NCBI GenBank assembly: GCA_025531455.1
Contig: JAMYHL010000028.1
Coordinates: 310,001 to 374,000 of the forward strand
Direction of reading: 5' to 3'
Source: Apiotrichum sp. Y4204
Taxonomy: Eukaryota > Basidiomycota > Tremellomycetes > Trichosporonales > Trichosporonaceae
Length of the DNA: 64,000 nucleotides
Positions 54,659 to 64,000 of the stretch are shown here, one piece after another. A model generated the notes under the pieces. It was given only the letters and a program-made list of their open reading frames with translations. It searched no databases and was not told where the DNA came from. The translations under genes were made by a program, and so were the position numbers. How positions within the stretch are numbered: position 1 is the first letter of the stretch; each line of letters opens with the position of its first letter.

Positions 54659-57585
54659 ATGCCGCTCCTCTTCCCAAACCTGCGCGTGCACCAGGTCTTT
54701 GGCGGTGAGTAACCGTTAGAACCGTGTACAACCACCGCTGACAACAGCCAACACTGATGTGAGCGACGAAAAGAAGAAAGAAACTTACCGCAGGTCGGCA
54801 AGACACTCCTCACGACGGCGCTGCTCCGCTCCTCGGCGGCGCGCCTCGCGCGCGCCGGCGCAGACGAAAAACGCGTGTTCTACCTCAAGCCCGTGAGCAC
54901 CGGCCCCGACGCCGAGAGCGATGTGGGGTGAGTTAATAGTTGAGAGTTGAGAGTTGAGCCATGAGCTATTCTGACTGGCAGGTTCGTCGAGCGACACACC
55001 AAGCCGTACTCTTCCTTCATCTCCACACGCAACCTGTACAGCTACCGCGAGCCAATGTCGCCGCACCTCGCGGCCAAGCTGGCCCCCGACCTCGTACGTG
55101 CAAGTCTCCTGATATCTCTGACGGCAGCCGTTCCCAAAGGATAATGCGCAGCTCGTGCGCGGCGTCGAGACGTACGCTGGGGAAGTCGCGCGAGAGCTCG
55201 CGGGCAAGGAGGGCGAGCTGTTTGTCGAGACGGCTGGTGGTGAGTTGGACTGAGAGTCCGGAGATAATCTGAGAAACGGAGACCTCAAGACAGAAGAGTC
55301 CCAGAGCCCATCTCCCGACTCCCAACTCCCCAGAATCTGACCCCAGGCGTCCACTCTCCCGCACTGCACCCGCCGCACACGCAATCGACCTTCCTCCGCC
55401 CCCTCCGCCTCCCCGGTATCCTCGTCGCGTCCCCGCACCTCGGCGGCATCTCCACCACGTTGGCAAGCTACGAGTCCCTCCTGCTGCGCGGGTACGACAT
55501 CAGCGCCGTGCTGTGCCTGCACGACGCGTACTACCGGAACGACGACTTTTTGCAGGGATACTTTGCCGAGCGGGGTGTAGGGTTCTTTGATGTTCGCGCG
55601 CCCCCGAAAAAGGAGGGGAGCGTCGAGGAGGATGCTGGCCGGCTCGGGGAGTGGTATGACGCCGTGGAGAAGGAGGAGGGCGCGGCCGTCGCGGAACACC
55701 TTGCGGACAAGCACAAGCGCCGTATCGAGGAGATTGAGAGCATGCCCCGCCGCACGCTCGACTCCGTCTGGTGGCCGTTTACGCAGCACGCTCTCGTGAG
55801 TGCCAAAATGCAAAGTCTGGCAACGCTGATGGAAGATCAACAAGCCCGAGCAGGTCATGGTCATTGACTCGGCCCACGGGGACCACTTTGATGCGTACTA
55901 TGCGAAGCCTGAGGCAAAGCCAGAGGCCGAGGTGGCCAAGCCGGCAGAGTCAGAGGCCGAGACCACTGAAACCACCGTTGAATCCGAGTCGCTCCTCTCG
56001 CCCTACTTTGACGGTGCGGCGAGCTGGTTTACCCAGTCGCACGGTCACGCGTGCGAGCCCTTGACGCTGGCAGCGGCCGAGGCGGCAGGGCGGTACGGCC
56101 ACGTGCTCTTCCCGAGCGGGACGCACGCGCCGGCACTCAAGCTCGCCGAGGAGCTGCTCGCGACTGTCGGTAAGGGGTGGGCGTCGCGGGTGTTCTACTC
56201 GGATAACGGGAGCACGGGGATCGAGGTCGCGCTCAAGATGGCGCTCCGCGCCGCCGGGCGGCGGTACGGCTGGGAGGGCGAGATTGGCGGCGATGTCGGC
56301 GTGATCGGCCTTCGGGGAGGATACCATGGCGACACGGTGGGTTCAGAGCTGGCACCCAAGCTTAGAAGCTGAATACCTCTAACTCCAGATTGGCGCAATG
56401 GACGCGACTCCAGCGTCGACATTCAACACCGCTGTCGACTGGTACAAGGGGCGCGGGCACTGGTTCTCCCCTCCGGTCGTGCAGGTCCGCGACGGGGTGG
56501 CGACCGTCTCCTCGACAGGCCCTGACCAGTGGAGTCTCCTCCCCGAGGAAACCGATATCCACGGGAAATCCTCCACGCCGACAGGGTGGGAGCTCCCCTT
56601 CGACTCGCTAAAGGACATCTACGATCTCGAGACGCGCAAGACTTCGGCCATGGCGGCATACTACCGCGCCCATATCCGGGGCACGCTCTCGCGCCTCACT
56701 GCCTCGGGGCGGAAATTCGGCGCCGTCGTCCTCGAGCCGACCTGCCTCGGCGCCGGGGGCATGGTGTTTGTCGATCCGCTCTTCCAACACGTCCTCGCCG
56801 AAGTCGTACGCGCTTCCGAAGACATTTTCTCCGGAAAACCCAACCGAGACGGGTACGACGCGGCGCTCCGATCCCCCCGAGACGCGGCGGAATGGCGCGG
56901 CCTGCCGGTCATCTACGACGAGGTCTTCTCGGGCCTCCACCGCTTCGGATACCATTCCGCCGCCGAGGTACTCCACACCACGCCAGATGTGAGCGTGTAC
57001 GCCAAGATCCTCACTGGCGGTCTCCTTCCGCTGTCAGCGACGCTTGCGTCCAGGAGCATATTCGACGCGTTCCTCTCAGACCGCAAAGTCGACGCACTCC
57101 TCCACGGACACAGCTACACGGCCAACCCCGTCGGCTGTGCGGTCGCCCTCAAAGCGTTGCGGATGATCACGGACGCGGAGACCCGGGGCGAGTGGGACGC
57201 GCCAAAGGAGGACTGGGAGGCGAGCGGCGCACAGCGCTGGAGCTTCTGGCGCCGTGCGTTCGTTGACGATCTCTCCAAGCTCGATAATGTCGCCGGCGCA
57301 ATGGCCATGGGGAGCGTGCTCGCCATCGAACTCAAGGACGAGACGGCGGGTACGTGACTTTGATATCATAGCTTTTCGTTTGTCCTGACTCCAGACTACG
57401 CATCACACACGGCGCAGGGCGTGCTCGACCGTCTGCGCGGACATCCCGTCGCGGCGCCCGGGGGTGCATTCCGGATCCACTCGCGCCCGCTCGGCAACGT
57501 CGTGTACATCATGACCTCGCTCTGGACGCCCGAGGATACCGTGCGGGCCATGGAGGAGGTGATTCTCGCCGAGGTCGGCAAGTAG
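54659..57585 (+). CDS. Bifunctional dethiobiotin synthetase / DAPA aminotransferase (BioDA)
   Basis: Fused enzyme for two consecutive biotin steps: SAM-dependent conversion of 7-keto-8-aminopelargonate to DAPA, and ATP-dependent ring closure to dethiobiotin. The BioD part is N-terminal. The P-loop G-A-N-T-D-V-G-K-T is assembled from exon 1 (54659-54704), an 11-nt exon (54748-54758) and exon 3 from 54794. VETAGG and S-P-H-L-G-G-I-S-T-T-L follow. The BioA part begins at V-W-W-P-F-T-Q-H. It shows S-D-N-G-S-T-G-I-E-V-A-L-K-M, G-G-Y-H-G-D-T, V-I-Y-D-E-V-F-S-G, the PLP lysine in V-Y-A-K-I-L-T-G-G, and H-G-H-S-Y-T-A-N-P. An acidic Glu/Thr/Pro insert sits near the start of BioA. The fused order matches fungal and plant BioDA. 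It ends 61 nt from the separase stop. Confidence 0.95.
54748..54758 (+). other. 11-nt micro-exon of BioDA gene
   Basis: Coding exon of 11 nt between introns 54705-54747 (ends ctgacaacag) and 54759-54793 (gtgagc to ttaccgcag). It encodes two bases of Ala and N-T-D of the ATP-binding loop. Skipping it removes part of the P-loop and shifts the frame. Confidence 0.85.
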
Positions 57586-57646
57586 ATAGAGAGCTGTAAG
57601 GCCACACTTCTTCTTGACAAAAAGTACAATGCATCAAATGCTACAT

Positions 57647-60600
57647 CTACCGGATCCACACGGGGACACCGTACACGACGGTCGCCGCGCCAGTGAGGTA
57701 CTGCAGCTTGGCCACATGCCGGCTGTTCGCGACAGCCTGGACAATGGACATGCCGCGCCCTCCTTCGTGCCGTTCCCCGCCCAGTCCAAGAAGGTCCATC
57801 ACCTCGGCAGTCACGAGGTCTATGTCCTTGTCTGTCACGTCCCACAGGTTGGCGACGAGACACGGCGCGCCGGCAAGCGCATAGTCGTACGGCGTGCCCG
57901 TGCGGTCAAAGTTGCCGTGGTCGCGCAGCTTGCCCGACGAACACCCCCACAGCATCGTCACTGCGCACCGCGGCAAAGCGCGGACTTTGTACCCGCGGAT
58001 ATACTCCTCGCCGCCCCCGTGGCCAAAGTACCTGAAGAGTCAGCGGTGCTCTTTCCATTTGTGCAGTGTACTCACATGACCAGCTCGCGGTCCCGCAGCG
58101 CATCCTGCATCTGGATCTCGGTGGGCTTTGTTCCGCTGATGCCCGTCCACCCACGGGCGTGTAGGCCCGTCAGGCGCTCACGGAAGCGCCCCTCGGTGCC
58201 GGTGAGGTCGCCGCCTGGGTTCATAAAGTACGCCGTCTTGCTCGCGTCAATGTTCCGCCCGTCAGGCTTGATCCCGAGGTGGTTGCCGAGCGCGACCTGG
58301 TCGAGGAGGAAAGAGAGGGACGGGATGCGGCTCACGGCGCGCCCAAGGAGGATCGGGAGCGACTCCCACGGGATGCCTTGCACGTTCTTGTCCAGCACCA
58401 GCAGCAGGTGCTCCTTGCTCTCCTGCTCGCGAGTCCCTGCGGTCGCCATCTCGAGATCCGCCAGAGCCGCCTTGACGTCCACGCCAATCTGCTCAAAGTC
58501 GAGCTCGGCGAGGGCAACGGCAATCCCGTGGAACTGGTACTGGTCCAAGACAAAGTACACCAGATCCTCAATCTCCTCGTCCTTGCACTTGGATGAGAGC
58601 GTGGCAAAGCAGGCGAGAAGCGCGTCGTTGAGGCGAACGCGGGCGCCGCGCCGTGTGTCGGTGCCAGCGCTGGAAAGCGCGCCCTGGAAGATGAGATCGA
58701 GACGCTCGCGGAAGGCAGTGAACGCTTCGGCATTGATGATGGGCCGCGGGTTGAGAATCGTCTTGAACGCACCAAGCCAGCAAAACTCGATCGAGGCTAG
58801 CAGTTCCCCCAGCCGGGCATCAAGTGCGTACCGCGTGTTCCACCACGCCTTGCGGTCCTCCATCGTGACGCATCCCGAGATGCTCTTGATGCTCGCGTCG
58901 TTGCCCTCCATGATCGCCTCCAGCTCGTTGATTCCCGCGTCGAAGGTGAACAGCTCACTCTCATCGTCGCCCTCGCGCCGCCCCTGGCGGTCGAGCGGGA
59001 TGCAGAATACGACAGGGTCAAACCCGTTCTGGTGCCGCGAAACGAGCATCGTGTTCCGGTCGTCGGTGACGGTAATGCTCACAATCGCCCACGAGTAGGG
59101 AAGCGACTTGAGGTCGTACTGCCTGTCGAGGATGGAAGCTGCACTACGCTTGGCCGCTACTTCATTCCAGTACGCCGCTGCGGGGTCTGATCCTTTAAGC
59201 GCCGCACGCTCAAGCGGGGGCCAGGTGAGGTCGTTCACAGCAGGATCCGGGAACTTGCTCTCAATCGCGGGAATCAGCTCACGGTCGAGGGTGAGCGAGC
59301 TGACAGAGGCAAGTACGCCGGCCGCCATGGAGGTGATCGCGGGTGATCCTTGTCCCAGCGAGGTCTGGAACGCGCCAAGGACAGCGAGCGAGACACACGC
59401 CTGGCGGACGTCCTCCACCCGTCCCGTGCGGGCGTCGCTTGCCAACGTGGTCCGGAAAGCCTGCACCGCGCGCTCAAGAAGAACATTCGCGCCGTGCCGC
59501 GTCGACAGCCGGTCCTTGCGCTTGTCTGGCGTTGCCATTGTCATAGCAATCGTGGATTCAGTAAGTGAGCTCATGAAAAGGTCCGTCTTGAAGTGGTTGA
59601 ATGCCTCGGACATGGCTACGCGCGCATCGAGGAAGAGCTGCTCAGGCTGTGATGTCAGCTGCGAACATCTATTGCTAGCTGCTACTTACCTTCTCGCCCG
59701 CAGCCTCGGGGACGAGCTCGAGCTGCTGCATGACGTGCTCGTACTCCTCCATCTCGCCCGCCTCGCGGAGGAGCCACGCACGCTGGCGGAGAATGTGGCC
59801 CAGGGCGTGGGGGAGGAGCGGCTCCTTGATCAGCGTCTTGGGGTCCTTCTTGGGGGACGCGTGGGACTCGACGGCGGCAAAGTTCTCGTTGAGCGACTCG
59901 AGTGCCTCTATGGCTATCGTGAAGAACTCATCTGCCTGCGGGGCCGCCTGCTGGCGCGAGTAGAGCTCGCCGCGGAGGCGCTTGAGCTCAATCGCGTCCG
60001 GTCCATCCCTGACGGCCAACACTTCTGCTGCGTGGCGGAGGCTCGCAGCCGAGGACTCGTACTTGAACTTCCTTGCGTCGAGAGCGGCATCCTGCGCGGA
60101 CACACGCGCCTCGAGGGCAGTCGACCGTATAGACGGTACCATCTGCTTCAGCGAATTGAGATAATACTCGCACTCCTTGACCGTTCCCCGCTGGGCGAGT
60201 GCGGCTATGAGTTCGAGAGTTGAGTCAAACAGGCCCATAGCGTAGTACCATTGAAGGCCGCCGAGGCGCTTGCCCTCAAGGTAAAAGCTGTTGCTCTTGG
60301 GCTTCTGGGAAGTCGAGCCCGGGGGAGTGATTCCAGCAGCACGAGACGGGCTCGGCGGTGCGCTGTCCTCTGCAGCAGGATCCATCTTGATTGCAATGCG
60401 GCTGATACCCGATGCGGCACGGCACCACAGCCGATAAGCGGCGTTCAGGCTGGCGATCGCTGACGAAACGTCCGTCTGAGAGTTAGCGGCGTCTATCGAC
60501 ATCAACTCACCTCGGCCATCCTAATAGCAGCAAGAGCAGTGTTCGCAAGCGCGAGCCGCTCTGATTCGGCACACAGTGCTATGTAGTGGGCACTATACCC

Positions 60601-63600
60601 GGCATTCTTGGACGGCGGGATGGTCTTCATGAGCTCCGCGGCCGCGCTGTACTCGCTACACGCGTGGTCGACATGTCCCGTTGATGCGAGGAACCATGCA
60701 TGGCGGAGGTGAACGTCGGCCATCGTCCCGGCAGACACCTTGGCGTCGTCGGCGTGCTTGAGCGCCTGGGTGAAGACCTTGGCAGCGCGCGAGAACTTGC
60801 CGAGGCGGCTGTACTCGACGGCGAGCAGGCCCGAGGTGTGGACAACGGCTGTATGTCAGCATTCGCAACCTTGATTGGAGCTGCCATACCGTCTGACATG
60901 CCCTCCGAGGCACGGAGCACGGCCCGGAGGAGTTCGAGCGTCTCGAGACGAGGGAGGACGTGGCCAAGGAGACCGAAGAGCGACGCGAGAGAACCTGGTG
61001 TCAGGGGCGTCAAGCTGGCAACCTACCAAGAAGCTGGGTGAACCGGCCAGTGTCGTCACCAGCAATTGCAACGGGGGGCTCGGCTGCTGTCAGCTTTACT
61101 CAGAGAGGTCGGGCAAGCTCACCGGCCACCTCGGGCTTTGATACTGTCCGCTTCGAGGCCACGGGCTTTGTCGCCGTCTTCGTTGCCCGCGTGGAAGGGG
61201 TACGAGTCGCCACAGTTGTGCGCGTCTTGGTCCGAGTGGACAGGGCGCTCCGCTTTCCTGTTGGCGGCTCCTTGGGAGGGACGACAGCAGTGCGGATGAT
61301 GTCGAGTGCCTCCCGGCCAAGCTGTGCCACAATCGTTGCGGGCTCCAGCTCGGTGTGGTACTTGTTGAGACAGGCGAGTATGAGCGCGCTGGACTGGTAC
61401 TCAAACTTGAACTGCGCAAGCTGTGCGTCCTGCCCAAGTTCCGCATTCGCCAAGCTGGCGACTTCCGCTGCAAGAACGTCGAACCGGTCGGGTGTGGCAC
61501 CACATGCCACGATCACGCCCATGAGGCGCACAATCACACTGAGTGGTTAGCAAAAGAACGAAGTACAACCACCTACCGCATCCGACGCAGAGGGTACTCC
61601 GCGGTGTAGATCTGGAGAAGCGTGTCGCACAGCTCCAGCATAGCCTCCTGCGCGTGGGGACGGAAGAGGGCCGGCTCGATCGTGTCGATAGCCTGTTCGA
61701 GGATCGCGGCGCGAAGCTCCTTGGACTGTTCACGGGTGTCCATTGCTGTCTTGAAGACCTCACGCAAACCGCCTTCGATTTTCTCGTCCGTCTCCGCACC
61801 GAAGATAGAAGCGAGGCGCTTAAACAGAATTTCGGCATCGTGGGTGCTGGAAAATATCGGAGAGAGCGACTGTGTACCCGCCGCGCTCTCAATCTTTGTG
61901 AGCACGGCTGACGGAAGGTTGATGAGACCAAGGATGCAGGCTGAGAGTTTCTGATACAGTCAGCTTTGCAGAAAGAGTCAGACGTACCGATTTGTTGTCA
62001 GGCGCACAGTAGGCAACGAGCTCATACCGCTTCGCGAGGGCGACAACGGCTGACTGCCAAGCCGTGGCACCGGCGACGGTCTCGTTCGCCTCGGCAAGTG
62101 GCCGCATGGCGATGGTCCAGTTGCACGCGCGCTGACCAAGATCGTAAGCGTCCCGCAGCGCGTTGCACTTGGTCAAGCGATACGCCACGCTGTGGACACA
62201 CTGAATCAGAAAGACGCCGTACCCCACGCGCGGGCCGAGATCGAGGTGATCTCCATAGTTCTCCCAGATGGCGTACGCCCGGTCGACGAGGGCGGCTGCG
62301 GCTGCGGAGCCGGCCGGAAGGGTTGCTATGCGGAGAAGGTGGGAGCATGAATCCACGGTGCCAGGAAGACCGTCTTTCACAACCGCGCGCAGAACTCCGG
62401 CGCTCTTCACATTGTTGAAGGCGGTCTCCATAAGGTTGAACACCTCCGCGAGCCATTCCCGTGCTGGTGCGAGATAAGCCGGCTGAGCAAGTAGCTTTAC
62501 CACTGCTCGCCGTAAGCGTTCCACCCCGCGGACGCAGGTGCTGGCGCAGCTTGAACTGGCTTCGGTGTCGCTGAGTGCGCACAAGAGCGGGAGGATGTCA
62601 TTTATTGAGGTAGCAGAAAGTGCCTCCTGAACGGCACTGGTGTCGGAACGGGAGGCCGCAGCAAGCGCATCGATCACCAGAAGAGACTTGGCCAGCCGTG
62701 CGCTGGCATACGTCAGCTCTGAAAGGGCGCGAGATGAGCTGATGCCGGACAGCAAGGAGGGCGAGGGGGATCCCTCTGGTGTGGTGGCAGCTGTTCCGTC
62801 TGATGGTGTAGAGAGGGTTGATGATGTGGATGCGGATATCGATGATTCCGGGGACGCGGAGCGCTTGCTGCTGTCGAGAGAAACGGCTGCCGTCATGGCA
62901 CCGAGCGCCTGATCGATGATAGCCGAGTCTCCAAGAGCTCTTCCGATTCCGACCCAAATGTCCACGACTTGAGGCCAGCTTCCCATGAACCACTGCGACC
63001 TGCTGTCGCCCCGCGAATTGCACATCTTCTCTGCGATGTCCACGTTCCCGCTGATAAAGGCGGCAATTTCGCGCCTGGCGTCGTCGTCCTTGCGCTCCTG
63101 GAGGTAGGTCTCCGCGCTCCTTCCGACCGAGTCCCACAGTTTGTCGGCTGTGTTTGGCGGGGTGTGTGACCTGCTCACACAAACAGCTGTCAAGAATGCT
63201 AAGAGCTTGCGGCTGTGCAGCCACTGAGGCGTCCCGGCGGGGAAACTCAAGGAGCGGAGCGGGCGGTAGGCCAGAACGGCTACCGTGGTCACGGCAGATG
63301 GCAGGGAGGGAGCAATGTTGATGGGATTGAGTTCGGAGGAGTTTGTTGGCACGGGGAGGTGTGTTTCGATGTTCTGATGTCAGTTACCCTATGCACGCTG
63401 CAACTTACCTCTGCGTCTACCTTGCCGAAGACAAGCAAACAAGCCCAAGAGGCGAGTCCAAAAATGCAGATAAGCTCGCGGACGTCGTCATTAATAGCGC
63501 TGGTCGGAAGGGGCAATGTGCTCAACCCGCGGAAGTCTGCCGCCGGTGCTGCTGGCTTCTTGAGTTTTGATGTCGAGGCTTTCGGTGCAGGCTTCGACTC

Positions 63601-64000
63601 GGGGACGGGCTCATGCTCATAAAGCCTCAAGATACCCTTCTTGCACTCCAGCACAATATTCAATGCCTGCGTATGCTGATGGTCAGCTGGCTGTCTCCGT
63701 GCGGGGCAGCTACCCACCATATCCATAATGAGGCAGTGGATAGCGAGGTTGATCGCGCCCTTCTCGACGCTGAGGCAGTTCGCAGGACCGGTGAACAGCT
63801 CGCGCGCGACTTCGACTCCCGCAACACCCTTCGCAATTGCCGCATCGACTCGTGTCGCAGTCTCAGACTTGCCGCCGTCCCACTTGAAGCCCTCCTTCTG
63901 CGCTTCGAGGGATGCCCGCACAGCGTCCTTTATCGCCGCCTGCGCAGCGACCGACCGCTCCCGCGCAGACAGCTCGCCGGCAACACACCATGGATACTTT
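57647..64000 (-). CDS. Separase (5' part outside window)
   Basis: Caspase-like protease (peptidase family C50) that cleaves cohesin at anaphase. The catalytic part is near the C-terminus. The His is in L-V-M-Y-F-G-H-G-G-G-E-E-Y-I-R-G-Y and the Cys in T-M-L-W-G-C-S-S-G-K-L, followed by G-A-P-C-L-V-A-N-L-W-D-V-T-D-K-D-I-D. The stop is at 57647. Upstream lies a long helical-repeat region with many short introns, extending to the right edge in an open frame (K-Y-P-W-C-V-A-G-E-L), so the N-terminus is missing. More than 1,800 codons are visible, as expected for this large protein. It is inhibited by securin until anaphase in known systems. The gene overlaps nothing but ends 61 nt from BioDA on the opposite strand. 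Confidence 0.93.

Noticed and set aside
1..64000. tRNA or rRNA genes
   Set aside because: Looked for TTCGA/TTCAA loop and acceptor pairing by eye in the spacers; nothing folded convincingly. A covariance-model scan would settle this.

Overview
The window looks like nuclear DNA of a GC-rich basidiomycete yeast. Genes are split by very short introns, many only 30-50 nt. Donors are mostly GTGAGT or GTACGT, and a CTGAC branch site often sits only a few bases before the 3' AG. Conserved proteins (CBC large subunit, kinesin-1, GSK-3, Atg2, Vps16, fused BioDA, separase) and this gene style suggest Tremellomycetes, perhaps the Trichosporonales. That placement is inference from recall, not from a database comparison. 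I see no tRNA, rRNA, transposon or CRISPR array.

Layout. 0-5 kb: an MFS monocarboxylate-type transporter cut by the left edge (minus strand), then a tandem pair of secreted paralogues (plus). 5-16.3 kb: a compact housekeeping block with the nuclear cap-binding large subunit (minus), a HIT zinc-finger protein (plus), kinesin-1 (minus), Pet117 (plus) and GSK-3 (minus). 16.3-20.4 kb: about 4 kb with no convincing gene, containing a strongly G-rich tract. 20.4-34.1 kb: Atg2 (minus) and Vps16 (plus), which diverge from one 387-bp promoter, then a high-affinity-type cAMP phosphodiesterase (minus) with a long N-terminal extension. 34.1-47.5 kb: a gene-poor region with four very small intron-bearing genes. 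47.5-64 kb: a disordered regulator-like protein, an F-BAR/SH3 protein of Cdc15 type, the fused biotin enzyme BioDA and a separase cut by the right edge.

Functional links. Atg2 and Vps16 act early and late in autophagy and share a promoter region. GSK-3 and the cAMP phosphodiesterase are nutrient or stress signalling components. Kinesin-1, the F-BAR protein and separase serve transport, cytokinesis and chromosome segregation. There is no sign of a biosynthetic cluster.

The least explained elements are the small genes between 38 and 45 kb, above all the 29-codon gene at 41.2 kb. Its reading frame continues in coding-like sequence past the TAA. Gene models were built by eye; exon joins are stated where I checked the frame.
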